From positions 1 through 64,000 of the forward strand of contig CAYJAP010000001.1 of the NCBI GenBank assembly GCA_964368425.1: a stretch of 64,000 nt of DNA. The letters run 5' to 3'. Made by a program: the position numbers and the translations under genes. The notes beneath the pieces are model-generated. The model made no database searches. It had not been told where the DNA came from and worked only from the letters and a program-made list of their open reading frames with translations. Shown here in pieces: positions 50,359 to 60,034 of the stretch. Origin of the DNA: CAYJAP01 sp964368425. GTDB lineage: Bacteria > Bacillota > Clostridia > Christensenellales > UBA1242. Every line of letters begins with the position of its first letter. Within the stretch, counting starts at the first letter, position 1.

Positions 50359-50387
50359 TTTACACTATCTAGTAGAATTAGTATATA
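50359..50387 (+). promoter_or_regulatory. probable promoter of frr-uppS-cdsA
   Basis: TTTACA and TATATA are separated by 17 bases; an overlapping TATAAT is 19 bases away from the same minus-35 box. Confidence 0.5.
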
Positions 50388-50406
50388 ATTAAAAAAGGTG
50401 GAGATT

Positions 50407-50976
50407 ATGGATATTGAAGAAATAGATTTTATTTTACTCAATTATGAGGAAAATCTTAACAAAGCAATTACACATTTAGAGTCAGAACTTACCCAGATTA
50501 GAACAGGTAGAGCAAATCCGAAAATTCTAGAGAAGATAATGGTTGACTACTACGGTAACATGACTCCTATAAATCAGATGGCTACTATAAGTGTGCCGGA
50601 AGCTAGAATGTTAATGATATCTGTGTGGGATATATCGGCTTTACGTAATGTTTCGAAAGCTATAGAGGCAGCGAACTTGGGAGTAAATCCCAGTGATGAC
50701 GGAAGGGTTATCAGGCTAAATTTTCCAGCTCTTACGTTAGAGAGAAGAAAGGACTTAGTTAAAGACGTCGGAAAGTTAGTTGAGTCATGTAAGGTTATCT
50801 GTAGAAATGAGAGAAGAGATACATTAGAATCTTTTAAAAAGTTGAAGAAAGACAATAATATTTCAGAAGATGAGTACGAAAGATTGGAAAAAGATGTACA
50901 AAAAACATTAGATTTGCATATTTCAAAAATAGATGTACTGTTTGATAAGAAACAAAAAGATATTTTAGAAATCTAG
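50407..50976 (+). CDS. frr: ribosome recycling factor
   Basis: The 189-residue protein has the RRF motifs LTQIRTGRANPKIL, TPINQMATISVPE, and LVKDVGKLVESCKV with the R-rich hinge. It splits post-termination ribosomes with EF-G. The ATG was chosen because GGTGGAG precedes it; the GTG three codons earlier lies inside that site. Its N-terminus is a few residues longer than in most members. Confidence 0.95.
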   Translation: MDIEEIDFILLNYEENLNKAITHLESELTQIRTGRANPKILEKIMVDYYGNMTPINQMATISVPEARMLMISVWDISALRNVSKAIEAANLGVNPSDDGRVIRLNFPALTLERRKDLVKDVGKLVESCKVICRNERRDTLESFKKLKKDNNISEDEYERLEKDVQKTLDLHISKIDVLFDKKQKDILEI

Positions 50977-50983
50977 GAGATAT

Positions 50984-51691
50984 ATGGCTGTAAAGACTAA
51001 GAAGATAGAAGTAGTTCCTAAACACATCGCGTTCATCATTGACGGAAATGGACGTTGGGCAAAACAAAAAGGCTTTATGAGATCTTATGGACATCGTAAG
51101 GGTATGGAAAGATTAGGAGAAGTGATAGAAGACTCTTTTAATTTTGGCATAGAAGTAGTTAGTGTTTACGGGTTCTCTACTGAAAATTGGAATCGTCCTA
51201 AAGATGAAGTCGAATATCTATTTGAATTATTCAGAGAATTTGCAACTAAACAAATCGAGAAACTATGTGAAAAGAACGTCAGGGTTGTAATAATGGGAGA
51301 TTATACTCAGTTCCCGAAAGAAGTATCTGATGCTATCACTAATTTAATCAAAAAAACCGCAGGTAATACTGGTAAAGTGCTTAACATGGGATTGAATTAC
51401 GGTTCTAGAGTGGAGATTATTAAGGTTGTAAATGAGTTGTTACAAGCAAAAAAAGAGAAGGTTACAGAAAAAGAATTCAGTAATTTGTTGTATACTCGTG
51501 AGTTGCCAGATCCTGATTTTATAGTTAGAACCAGTGGCGAAAATAGATTAAGTAATTTTATGTTATGGCAAGCTGCGTACAGTGAATTATATTTTCCAAA
51601 AGTATATTGGCCAGATTTTACTAAAAGACATTTAGAAAAGGCATTATTAAACTTTCAGAAGAGGGATAGACGTTACGGCGCTATCAAATAG
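50984..51691 (+). CDS. uppS: undecaprenyl diphosphate synthase
   Basis: The 235-residue cis-prenyltransferase has HIAFIIDGNGRWAKQ with the catalytic Asp, YGFSTENWNRP and FIVRTSGENRLSNFMLWQ. It extends FPP to the 55-carbon lipid carrier of peptidoglycan and wall sugars. It is peripheral at the membrane. A weak AGGAG precedes the ATG, 7 bases after frr. Confidence 0.96.
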   Translation: MAVKTKKIEVVPKHIAFIIDGNGRWAKQKGFMRSYGHRKGMERLGEVIEDSFNFGIEVVSVYGFSTENWNRPKDEVEYLFELFREFATKQIEKLCEKNVRVVIMGDYTQFPKEVSDAITNLIKKTAGNTGKVLNMGLNYGSRVEIIKVVNELLQAKKEKVTEKEFSNLLYTRELPDPDFIVRTSGENRLSNFMLWQAAYSELYFPKVYWPDFTKRHLEKALLNFQKRDRRYGAIK

Positions 51692-51699
51692 GAGTAGTT

Positions 51700-52611
51700 A
51701 TGAAACAGAGAATTGGAACAAGTATAGGCATTGTAATCTTGCTAATAGTCGCTTTTGTGACAAAAATATGGACACCATATGTATTCGACGCTATATTCTT
51801 AATATTGTCTGTAGTGGCTGTGTATGAAGTAGCCAAAGTGTTAGATCACGCAGAGAGGCAAAGCAATATAGTGCTAGCCATGTTGTTTCCTATCGCAATA
51901 TTTGGAGGTTTAATTTACGGTTTCCTAAGCGACTGGATATGGCAAAGCTATCTTTATTTATATTTACTTACAATGTTAAGTTTATGTCTGGTAAGTTTTA
52001 TCGTAGGAATGTTACGTCCTAAAGGCGATATAGAAAGTAAGTTTCGCGCTTCCTTTGACCTCAGTATGAACACAATATTTTTATGTTTCTATCCAAGTAT
52101 ACTGCTGTCAGCGATGATTATCATCAATCACTTTAACGATTTAGTGATGTCAAGCATAGTTATTAATTCTAATTTTAATATATTCATTCTGCTATTAGTT
52201 TTCACTATCACTATTCTTACAGATACTATGGCTATGCTATGTGGTAAGACCTTTAAAGGTCCAAAACTCTGTCCGAAAATTAGTCCTAAAAAAACGATCA
52301 GCGGAGCGTTATTCGGCGTCGTATTTGGTATCACGGGCGCGGTGTTACTATACTTGATATTCAGAACAAGCGATGCTTTTATTGCTGCCTCTGACTATCT
52401 AAAGCTAAATGTGTACTGGATGATTCTGATAGGTGGTGTTGGCTCGGTATTAAGCCAGATGGGAGATATATTTGCGAGCTACATAAAGAGAAAATCGGAT
52501 GTTAAAGATTATGGTCATGTATTGCCTGGACATGGCGGAGTTATGGATAGAATAGATGGATTATTATTTAATGCTATATGGATTTTGTGTATAATATTTG
52601 CATTCATTTAA
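51700..52611 (+). CDS. cdsA: phosphatidate cytidylyltransferase
   Basis: The 303-residue protein has about eight membrane segments and the CdsA signature SYIKRKSDVKDYGHVLPGHG-GVMDRIDG near the C-terminus. It makes CDP-diacylglycerol for phospholipid synthesis. Its place after uppS is conserved. dxr normally follows; here rseP does, after 41 bases. Confidence 0.94.
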   Translation: MKQRIGTSIGIVILLIVAFVTKIWTPYVFDAIFLILSVVAVYEVAKVLDHAERQSNIVLAMLFPIAIFGGLIYGFLSDWIWQSYLYLYLLTMLSLCLVSFIVGMLRPKGDIESKFRASFDLSMNTIFLCFYPSILLSAMIIINHFNDLVMSSIVINSNFNIFILLLVFTITILTDTMAMLCGKTFKGPKLCPKISPKKTISGALFGVVFGITGAVLLYLIFRTSDAFIAASDYLKLNVYWMILIGGVGSVLSQMGDIFASYIKRKSDVKDYGHVLPGHGGVMDRIDGLLFNAIWILCIIFAFI

Positions 52612-52652
52612 TAATATAATATTGACCTTGGAAAGATAAATAAGGAGACATT

Positions 52653-53741
52653 TTGAATAGTTTACTGCTTAGTTTTTGGGATAAGTTATCATTTTTTGCA
52701 ACTGCAAGTTTTTGGACGAAGGTAGGGTTTATTGCTCTTGCCATCGTTATTTTATTGGTTATGATAATGATTCATGAGTTAGGGCATTATACTGCAGGAA
52801 AAATATTTAAATTTAAAATAAACGAGTTTTCTATAGGTTTTGGTAAAGCAATTTTCAGTAAAACAAATAAGAAGACAGGGGAGAAATTTTCTCTCAGATT
52901 AATTCCTTTAGGCGGTTACTGTGCCTTTGAAGGAGAAGATAAAGACGTAGAGTCCAAGGATAGTTTTAACGCGCAAAAACCGTGGAAGAGATTGATAGTG
53001 CTTTTCAGTGGAGCGCTTTTCAACTTTATATCCGCGATAATAATGAGCGTTATTTTACTTATGGTGGTAGGAAACGGTGTCCCAAAGGTAGCTTATGTTT
53101 ATGAAAATAACATCAATGATATACAAGTAAACGATGTTATTCTAAAAGTAAACGGCACAAAGCCGGGCTTCTTAAATGGTGGTATTTCGAAACTCATTGG
53201 CGATATTGAGGAAGGAAAAGAAATTACACTACTCATAAAAAGAGATGGTAAAAAACATGAAATAACTGTAAAAGAATACAACTACGATACTAGTAATGAA
53301 GAGGCAATAGGTGTAGGAATTGGAACGGAACTTGTAAAATATAATTTTGGAGAAGCGTTATTATTGGCGACACCTTTCTGCTTTGAAATTGCTTGGCAAT
53401 GTTTGGTTATTCTATGGCAGTTAATATCAGGTCAGCTGTCGTTGTCTAATATCGGCGGTCCTATATCCACGGTAAATGCAATAGCAACCGCATCGTCCAT
53501 GAGTTTGCTGAATCTATTACTCTTAGTACCGCTTATAGCCGTTAACTTGGCGGTTTTTAACCTCTTGCCGATACCCGCACTGGACGGTGCTCGAATGCTT
53601 TTTGTGTTTATAGAATGGATAAGGAAAAAGCCTATCAACAGGGATTTAGAAGCGAAGATTCATGTGGTCGGACTGATTGTGTTATTCTCATTTGTCATTC
53701 TGGTTGACATACTACAATTATTTGTGTTTAAAATGTTTTAA
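52653..53741 (+). CDS. rseP: RIP metalloprotease RseP/RasP
   Basis: The 362-residue site-2 protease has HELGH (His41, Glu42, His45) in its first core segment, a single PDZ domain in the middle and the second metal site NLLPIPALDG near the C-terminus. It cleaves anti-sigma factors and signal-peptide remnants in the membrane. The start is TTG after AAGGAGA at 5 bases. A membrane segment before the HELGH helix is usual. Confidence 0.94.
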   Translation: MNSLLLSFWDKLSFFATASFWTKVGFIALAIVILLVMIMIHELGHYTAGKIFKFKINEFSIGFGKAIFSKTNKKTGEKFSLRLIPLGGYCAFEGEDKDVESKDSFNAQKPWKRLIVLFSGALFNFISAIIMSVILLMVVGNGVPKVAYVYENNINDIQVNDVILKVNGTKPGFLNGGISKLIGDIEEGKEITLLIKRDGKKHEITVKEYNYDTSNEEAIGVGIGTELVKYNFGEALLLATPFCFEIAWQCLVILWQLISGQLSLSNIGGPISTVNAIATASSMSLLNLLLLVPLIAVNLAVFNLLPIPALDGARMLFVFIEWIRKKPINRDLEAKIHVVGLIVLFSFVILVDILQLFVFKMF

Positions 53742-53763
53742 ATATATTTAACAAAGGATAAAG

Positions 53764-55302
53764 ATGGAACTACTACAATTTATAAATAAAAAAACTAAGG
53801 ACAAGTATATCAATTTTAAATTGATTAGTGTTTTATATAACGAGAAAACAAATACTAGCACCTTTAAATTCTCACATTTAGAAGATGTCAGTGAAGAACA
53901 GCGTAAGGAAGTATCTCAGGTTATATCTGAGTATCTTGAGAATGATTCAAAGGTTGTAGTTAAGTTTTCTAAAGCTTTTATGGATGAAGAAATTTGTTCT
54001 ATATTCATAAAAAAGTATATTAAAGACAACTATCCTAACGTCATATCGTCGTTAGAAAATAAAAATATTAACATTGAACAACAGGGAAATGATATAGCTG
54101 CGTCGTTATGGTTTCCTAGAATTTTTTATAATTTTTTGCAGTCAAAAAATTTTGTGAGAGAGATAGAAAAAGCCTTTTCTACAAGATATTTTGAGAATCT
54201 GCATGTTCATATTTACATAATAGACGAGCAGTCGCTGGCTGACGATTTGGAAGAATGGAGACAGCAGATTGATATGCAGACACAAATCGAGGAAGATAAT
54301 ATCCCTCGGTACAAAGTTGCCGCTATCGAGAAGTTTGTTGGGGAGACTATTAACAACTATGTTTTACCTATAAAATCTATAGAAAAAACTATGTTAGGTA
54401 CAATCATAGCTGGTAGAATAAAAAACTTTCAGATAAAATCATTTGTAAGAAAAAACAAAAAGAACGAAGAGGTTGAGAGAGAATATTTTTCGTTTATTTT
54501 AGAAGATGAAACGAGTAGTATAGACTGTGTTTTTTTTCCTAACAAAAGTAACGTAGCTAAAATGAGAACTCTCACCGATGGGCAAGAAGTTGTTCTACAC
54601 GGAGATGCCGAAGTTTATAACTCCAGATACAGTTTTAAAATCAAAAATATATCGCTTTGTGAATTATTGCCTATCCCGCAAACAGTTGTATATAAAGGTG
54701 CAAATCCAGAGTACATAAATATTAGGCCTCAGCCTTATATAAGTTTACAACAGGCAAATTTATTTGATTTAGCGGAAGCCGTTCCTCAATATTTGTTGGA
54801 CAATGATTTGCTTGTTTTTGACTTAGAAACTACTGGTCTGAATCCTATAGAAGACGAAATTGTGGAGGTTGGTGCAGTTAAGATCTCTCAAGGAAAGATT
54901 GTAGAGACTTTCGAGACACTAGTTAAACCTCTCCAGATAATTCCTGAAGAAGTAATAAGAGTGCATGGCATTACTAACGCGATGGTAAAAGATGCTCCAG
55001 GTATAGAGAAAGTAATTCCTGATTTCTATAAGTTTGCAGAGAATTGTGTGCTTATCGCATACAACATAGACTTTGATTTTCGCTTTCTCAATCATCAATC
55101 TACTAAACTGGGATACAAATTTTCCAACAAACAGATTGATGCTTTGATAGTAGCACGTACAGGGCTTCCTGGCTTAAAGAATTACAAGTTAAAGACAGTT
55201 GCGGAAGCTCTTAATGTCTCTCTTGAAAACGCTCACAGGGCAGTGCACGATGCTATAGCTACTGCTGAAGTTGTTATAAAATTAGGCAACAAACTATCTT
55301 AA
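53764..55302 (+). CDS. PolC-like protein reduced to N-terminal region, OB fold and DEDDh exonuclease
   Basis: The 512-residue protein lies where polC lies in Firmicutes. Residues 1-170 resemble the PolC N-terminal region, 205-300 an OB fold (MLGTIIAGRIKNFQIKSF to YSFKIKNISL). After a 45-residue linker comes a DnaQ-type exonuclease (about 346-512) with exo I FDLETTGL (Asp353, Glu355), exo II YNIDFDFRFL (Asp438) and exo III HRAVHD (His491, Asp496), so all catalytic residues are intact. PHP and polymerase domains are absent. AAAGGATAAAG precedes the ATG. The gene ends with no remnant before rimP. It may proofread for another polymerase or act in repair. Confidence 0.8.
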   Translation: MELLQFINKKTKDKYINFKLISVLYNEKTNTSTFKFSHLEDVSEEQRKEVSQVISEYLENDSKVVVKFSKAFMDEEICSIFIKKYIKDNYPNVISSLENKNINIEQQGNDIAASLWFPRIFYNFLQSKNFVREIEKAFSTRYFENLHVHIYIIDEQSLADDLEEWRQQIDMQTQIEEDNIPRYKVAAIEKFVGETINNYVLPIKSIEKTMLGTIIAGRIKNFQIKSFVRKNKKNEEVEREYFSFILEDETSSIDCVFFPNKSNVAKMRTLTDGQEVVLHGDAEVYNSRYSFKIKNISLCELLPIPQTVVYKGANPEYINIRPQPYISLQQANLFDLAEAVPQYLLDNDLLVFDLETTGLNPIEDEIVEVGAVKISQGKIVETFETLVKPLQIIPEEVIRVHGITNAMVKDAPGIEKVIPDFYKFAENCVLIAYNIDFDFRFLNHQSTKLGYKFSNKQIDALIVARTGLPGLKNYKLKTVAEALNVSLENAHRAVHDAIATAEVVIKLGNKLS

Positions 55303-55362
55303 CTCGTTAAATATTGATATATTATATGTAAAAAACATAAACTTTTAATAAATTTCATTGAT

Positions 55363-55390
55363 TTTATCGCTTTATTTGTGGTATTATAAT
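55363..55390 (+). promoter_or_regulatory. probable promoter of rimP-nusA operon
   Basis: TTTATC and a perfect TATAAT are 16 bases apart, giving a leader of about 75 bases. Confidence 0.45.
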
Positions 55391-55411
55391 AATACTAATA
55401 GACTTTACTTT

Positions 55412-55436
55412 GAGAGTGGGCAGGTAACCCACTCTT
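55412..55436 (+). promoter_or_regulatory. GC-rich hairpin in the rimP-nusA leader
   Basis: AGAGTGGG pairs perfectly with CCCACTCT across a 7-base loop CAGGTAA. It is not followed by T, so it is not a terminator. A stem of this kind in front of the rimP-nusA operon points to a regulatory or processing element, but its role is not known to me. Confidence 0.5.
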
Positions 55437-55473
55437 AAATTTAGTTTAAAGGTAGTAGATGAGGAGTTCGGTT

Positions 55474-55938
55474 ATGACGAATAAGCAAGTGGTGGAATTA
55501 GCTGAGAAGACGCTAACACCAATCATAAATAAGATAGGGTACGACGTTGTAGAGATTGAATATAAAAAGCAGCACGACAGTATGGTTTTGATAATCTATA
55601 TAGACAACGACAGCGGCATCAGCTTAGATGATTGTGAGAAAGTTTCGGAGGCAGTTTCAGATATACTAGATGAGATAGATGTTTCTCAAGGACAGTCCTA
55701 TAGCCTAAATGTATCTTCATCGGGGGCGGACAGACCACTTAAGACTGAACGTGATTACAGAAAGAATTTAGGCAAAGAAGTTGAGGTGAAGTTATTTGCA
55801 CCGCTAAAGGGACAGAAGACTTTTAAAGGTACATTAAAAGAGTTTTCCAGTCAGCAAATTACAATCGGGTTAGAAAAAGAAGATATAAAAATAGAAAAAA
55901 CGAAAATAGCAAAAATAGTTCCAGTAATTAATTTTTAA
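55474..55938 (+). CDS. rimP: ribosome maturation factor RimP
   Basis: The 154-residue protein has the RimP two-domain form: VVELAEKTLTPIINKIGYDVVEIE, then YIDNDSGISLDDCEKVSEAVS and the SSSGADRPLKTERDYRKNLGKEV segment. It acts in 30S subunit maturation. The ATG after GAGGAG was chosen over an ATG five codons earlier. nusA follows after 21 bases. Confidence 0.95.
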   Translation: MTNKQVVELAEKTLTPIINKIGYDVVEIEYKKQHDSMVLIIYIDNDSGISLDDCEKVSEAVSDILDEIDVSQGQSYSLNVSSSGADRPLKTERDYRKNLGKEVEVKLFAPLKGQKTFKGTLKEFSSQQITIGLEKEDIKIEKTKIAKIVPVINF

Positions 55939-55959
55939 CAATTTAAGGAGAAAAATAAA

Positions 55960-57042
55960 ATGGTAAATAAAGATTTCTTTCAGGCATTAGAAGATTTAGA
56001 AACACAAAAAGGAATAAATAAAGAGTTTTTTATTAATGCTCTAGAAAATGCATTGACTAGTGCATACAAGAAAAATTTTGGAGAGGCTAAAAATGCGTTT
56101 GTAAAACTTTCTCCAGAGAAGAATACAATTAGAGTTTATTCCTACAAGACAATTGTGGATGAGGTTGAAGATAGTGATAAAGAGGTTTCTTTGGCAGAGG
56201 CTAAGACAATCAAAAAGAGCTACAAGGTAGGCGACATTATTACAAACGAAGAGATGCCAAAGAACTTTGGTAGAATTGCAGCACAGACAGCGAAACAAGT
56301 TGTGATGCAGAGATTGCGTGAGGCAGAACGTGACAAAATCATGGAAGAAATCAATAACAAGCAAGATGAGCTTGTGACCGGCATTGTGCGTAGAGTTGAG
56401 GGCGATAACGTGTACGTTGACTTAGGGCTTACGCAGGTTGAGGGTGTGCTTAACGCTCGTGACAGAATAGGGAACGAGAGATTTAATCCACATACCAGAA
56501 TAAAAGTTTACGTAAGAGCTGTTAAAGAAGGTTATAACATGCCTTATGTTCAGTTGAGTAGAGCGAACATTGGTTTTGTAAGAAAGTTATTTGAGCTTGA
56601 GGTTCCAGAAATACAATCGGGTGAAGTTGAAATCAAGAACATTGTTAGAGAGCCAGGGTACCGTACTAAGATTGCAGTTCACAGCGATAATGAAAATATA
56701 GACAGTGTTGGCGCTTGTGTGGGAAATAGAGGAATGAGAGTTAATTCAATTGTTTCAGAACTAAATGGAGAAAAAGTAGATATAATAAAGTGGAGCGAGA
56801 ATCCAGCTGAGTTCATAGCAGCATCCTTAAGCCCAGCGACAGTATCACAGGTAAGATTAGATGTTGTTAACAGAACATCACTTGCAGTAGTTCCAGATGA
56901 TAAGTTATCGTTGGCGATAGGTAAGAACGGACAGAACGTTCGTCTAGCAGCTAAGTTAACGGGCTGGAAGATTGATGTAAAACCAAAATCTGCAATGCAA
57001 GATTCGTTTGAAGAGGAAAACTCAGCTGACGACGAAGAGTAA
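55960..57042 (+). CDS. nusA: transcription termination/antitermination factor NusA
   Basis: The 360-residue protein has the RNA polymerase-binding N-terminal domain, an S1 domain (TGIVRRVEGDNVYVDLG), and two KH domains with GACVGNRGMRVNSI and SLAIGKNGQNVRLAA. It lacks the acidic repeats of proteobacterial NusA, as in Firmicutes, and ends in a short acidic tail. AAGGAG precedes the ATG. Confidence 0.96.
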   Translation: MVNKDFFQALEDLETQKGINKEFFINALENALTSAYKKNFGEAKNAFVKLSPEKNTIRVYSYKTIVDEVEDSDKEVSLAEAKTIKKSYKVGDIITNEEMPKNFGRIAAQTAKQVVMQRLREAERDKIMEEINNKQDELVTGIVRRVEGDNVYVDLGLTQVEGVLNARDRIGNERFNPHTRIKVYVRAVKEGYNMPYVQLSRANIGFVRKLFELEVPEIQSGEVEIKNIVREPGYRTKIAVHSDNENIDSVGACVGNRGMRVNSIVSELNGEKVDIIKWSENPAEFIAASLSPATVSQVRLDVVNRTSLAVVPDDKLSLAIGKNGQNVRLAAKLTGWKIDVKPKSAMQDSFEEENSADDEE

Positions 57043-57051
57043 GAGGTGGGT

Positions 57052-57309
57052 ATGCAAAAAAGAGTTCCTGAAAGAATGTGTGTGGTTTGCAGAAAAAGGG
57101 CTCCAAAACTAGACATGATTCGAGTAGTAAAACAAGATGATAATATAGTTATAGACGATACAGGAAAAATGAACGGACGAGGGGCTTACATTTGTAAAAA
57201 TAGTGAATGTCTACAGAAATGTGTGAAAACAAAATCATTTAACCGTTCATATAAAAGAAATTTACCAAATGATATATACGAAAGTATTCAGAATAAAATA
57301 GGAAAATAA
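57052..57309 (+). CDS. rnpM: YlxR/RnpM RNA-binding protein
   Basis: The 85-residue protein has the YlxR start RVPERMCVVCRKRAPK and the GRGAYICKNSECLQK motif. The family binds RNA; the Firmicutes member modulates RNase P. The ATG after GAGGTGGG was chosen over the GTG inside it. In most Firmicutes ylxQ (L7Ae-like) comes next, then infB; here infB comes directly. Confidence 0.9.
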   Translation: MQKRVPERMCVVCRKRAPKLDMIRVVKQDDNIVIDDTGKMNGRGAYICKNSECLQKCVKTKSFNRSYKRNLPNDIYESIQNKIGK

Positions 57310-57328
57310 AGAGAAGAGGTACTTTTAA

Positions 57329-60034
57329 TTGGAAAAAAAGAAAGTCGTAAAAGATTCTAGTCCATTCGATAGTCTAAAAAATTTGAATGCAGTAGTATCA
57401 AAAAATGAAATTGTTTCAATGTTAAACAATTTACAAAAAATTAGACAAAATTTAGACGGTATGTTGCATAACGTACGTACGTCTTTGTCGTCAAAGAGGA
57501 TTGATACAAAACCTGCTGTAGAAGAAACTGTGCCAGTTAAAGCTATTGATGAAAATATCCATGCAAAGAAAGACACAGTTGTTTCGCACGAAACACAAAA
57601 CTCAGATTTCAGAGAAGATAAGCGTAGACCGTCTTTTACTCCAAATTCAGATAATATGAACAGACAGAGGACTTTTGAAAAGAAACCTTTTACACCACGA
57701 CCTTTTGATAGAACTTCAAGCGATGGCAAACCGTACACTCGACCACAATATGATAGGCCTCAGGGAGATAGACCACAACAGACAGGTGGACCAAGGTCGC
57801 AGTATGACAGACCGCAGTATGGTGATAGACCGCAGTATGGTGATAGACAACCGTTCCAAAGAACAGGACAGTATGGAGATAAGAAGCCTCCTTTTAATAG
57901 ACAGCCTTATGGCGATAGAAAGCCATTTAGCACAGATAAACCTGGGTTCAGATCAGATAGACCAAATTTCCAGCCAGCATTTAAGAGGGGAGATAAACCA
58001 GAGTTTGATAGATCATCCACAGGCTCTGCTAGACCGTTTAAGCCGAGTACCGCAGTTGCTTCTGATGCTTTGTTTAATAAGAATAAAAATGAGAGAACGT
58101 TAGGTAGTAAACAGAAAGATATTAAAAATGACGGTCTTGAAAGAAAGGCTTTGAATAAAAAAGCCAAGATAAGAATGGGTTATATTGTAGAAAACTTTGA
58201 GGACGAAGACGAAGAAAGAATCGGAAGAGTTCGTATCAAAGGAAAGAAAAAAGAAGTTAGAGGAAGTAAAAAAGAGCGACAAGTGAGTGCTACAATCACC
58301 ACTGACAACCTTACTATAAAAATATTAGCGGAAGCTATAGGTAGACCAGTTACGGATATCGTGAAAAAAGGAATGATTCTGGGCTTGATGTTGACGATAA
58401 ATAGTCCTATAGATTTTGAGACGGCGGAATTATTAGCCGGCGAGCTTGGTGTTACACTCGATAAAAAGAAAGAAAAAACAATTGAAGAGCTTTTAGTTGA
58501 AGAATTTGCTACAGCGTCTACGAATAACAAAGTTAGACCTCCAATTGTAACTGTTATGGGTCACGTTGACCATGGTAAGACTTCTTTGTTAGACAGTATT
58601 AAAAAGACAAATGTTAGTGCTTCCGAGGCTGGTGGAATTACCCAGCATATCGGTGCTTATACCATCACTGTTAACGGTGATAAAATAACGTTCATCGATA
58701 CTCCTGGACATGAGGCGTTTACCTCGATGAGAGCTCGTGGTGCACAAATTACCGACGTTGCTATTTTAGTTGTAGCAGCCGATGATGGTATTATGCCTCA
58801 AACAGTTGAAGCTATAAAACATATAAAAGAAGCCAAAGTTCCGATGGTTGTTGCTATTAATAAGATGGATAAAGCAGAGGCTAATCCAGACAGAATAAAA
58901 CAACAGTTAACAGAACACAATGTTATCCCAGAAGAGTGGGGTGGCGACGCTATGTGTATACCTGTATCAGCGTTGACCGGTAAAGGTATTGATAAACTGC
59001 TAGAGGCGGTGTTGTTAGTAGCCGAAGTTGCTGATTTACAAGCAGATGCATCTCGAAAGGGTACAGGTGTAGTAGTTGAAAGTAAAGTAGATAAAGGCAG
59101 AGGAGTAGTAGCAACTATTCTTGTGAAAGATGGAAGTTTAAACATTGGGGATTACGTGTTAGTAGGAACTTCGCAAGGAAGAATCAGGGCGATGGTAGAC
59201 TATAAGGGAGCAACTGTAAAAGTAGCTTCTCCAAGTGATGCGGTGTCTGTACTTGGGCTGGACAGTGTTCCAGATGCGGGAGAAATTGCATACGTGACTG
59301 ATGAGAAAACTGCAAAGGCAGTTATTTCAGAAAGACTAAGTGAGATAGCTCATCAAAAGACTATGACTAAAACTGCTATTAACATCGAAGAATTCCTGGC
59401 TACGAACATTAATGAACAGTTAAAGCACTTTAATATATTAATTAAAGCCGACGTTCAGGGTTCTGTAGAGGCGGTAAGGGATACTTTAACCAGTCTAAAG
59501 AATGAAGAGGTTAAGGTGGATTGTGTTCACAGTGCGGTGGGCAACATTAACGAAAGCGACGTGTTACTTGCTCAGGCTAGTAACGCTGTGATCATAGCGT
59601 TTAACGTGAAAACAGAGGCAAAAGCTAAATTATTAGCAGAGAAAGATGATGTAGTTATCAAAGACTATAAGGTAATATATGAGGCGGTTGACTTTATACA
59701 AGAAAAAATTGATTCCATGTTAACTCCTATATTCGAAGAAAAAGAAACCGGAAGAGCAGAAATTCGTAAAATATTTACTATAAGCAGTTTGGGATCAATA
59801 GCAGGCTGTTATGTTCTTAGTGGGTTCATTACCAGAAACAGTAAGGCTAAGTTGCTACGTGGAAACGAAGAAATGGTTGATTCAGTGATCGAGAACCTAC
59901 AACAAGGTAAAGACAATGCGAAGCAGGTTAAAGAGGGCTTTGAATGTGGTATTAAACTAAAGAGTTTTAATGATATAAAAGAGTTAGATATTATTCAAAC
60001 ATATGAATTGGTTCAGGTAAAAAGAGGGAAATAA
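57329..60034 (+). CDS. infB: translation initiation factor IF-2
   Basis: The 901-residue protein starts with TTG after GAGGT at 8 bases. Residues 100-240 form a disordered region rich in Arg, Pro, Gln, Tyr, Gly and Asp, with tandem copies of RPQYGD. The IF2 N domain follows, then the GTPase with [11 protein letters not shown] near residue 411, DTPGHEAF and NKMD, and the C-terminal domains that bind fMet-tRNA. The repeat region replaces the usual charged helical linker. Its stop overlaps the rbfA ATG. Confidence 0.96.
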   Translation: MEKKKVVKDSSPFDSLKNLNAVVSKNEIVSMLNNLQKIRQNLDGMLHNVRTSLSSKRIDTKPAVEETVPVKAIDENIHAKKDTVVSHETQNSDFREDKRRPSFTPNSDNMNRQRTFEKKPFTPRPFDRTSSDGKPYTRPQYDRPQGDRPQQTGGPRSQYDRPQYGDRPQYGDRQPFQRTGQYGDKKPPFNRQPYGDRKPFSTDKPGFRSDRPNFQPAFKRGDKPEFDRSSTGSARPFKPSTAVASDALFNKNKNERTLGSKQKDIKNDGLERKALNKKAKIRMGYIVENFEDEDEERIGRVRIKGKKKEVRGSKKERQVSATITTDNLTIKILAEAIGRPVTDIVKKGMILGLMLTINSPIDFETAELLAGELGVTLDKKKEKTIEELLVEEFATASTNNKVRPPIVTVMGHVDHGKTSLLDSIKKTNVSASEAGGITQHIGAYTITVNGDKITFIDTPGHEAFTSMRARGAQITDVAILVVAADDGIMPQTVEAIKHIKEAKVPMVVAINKMDKAEANPDRIKQQLTEHNVIPEEWGGDAMCIPVSALTGKGIDKLLEAVLLVAEVADLQADASRKGTGVVVESKVDKGRGVVATILVKDGSLNIGDYVLVGTSQGRIRAMVDYKGATVKVASPSDAVSVLGLDSVPDAGEIAYVTDEKTAKAVISERLSEIAHQKTMTKTAINIEEFLATNINEQLKHFNILIKADVQGSVEAVRDTLTSLKNEEVKVDCVHSAVGNINESDVLLAQASNAVIIAFNVKTEAKAKLLAEKDDVVIKDYKVIYEAVDFIQEKIDSMLTPIFEEKETGRAEIRKIFTISSLGSIAGCYVLSGFITRNSKAKLLRGNEEMVDSVIENLQQGKDNAKQVKEGFECGIKLKSFNDIKELDIIQTYELVQVKRGK
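57809..57844 (+). repeat. two perfect 18-base tandem copies within infB
   Basis: The unit AGACCGCAGTATGGTGAT is repeated twice without change and encodes RPQYGD. Less exact copies lie around it (DRPQYD, DRPQG). This is a recent coding-sequence expansion in the linker, not a mobile element. Confidence 0.85.

Noticed and set aside
55303..55473. Remnant of PolC PHP or polymerase after the exonuclease gene
   Set aside because: Read in all frames by eye; only AT-rich DNA, a promoter and the rimP leader hairpin are present.
57680..58010. Repeat array resembling CRISPR
   Set aside because: The repeats are short, in frame and encode the IF-2 linker.
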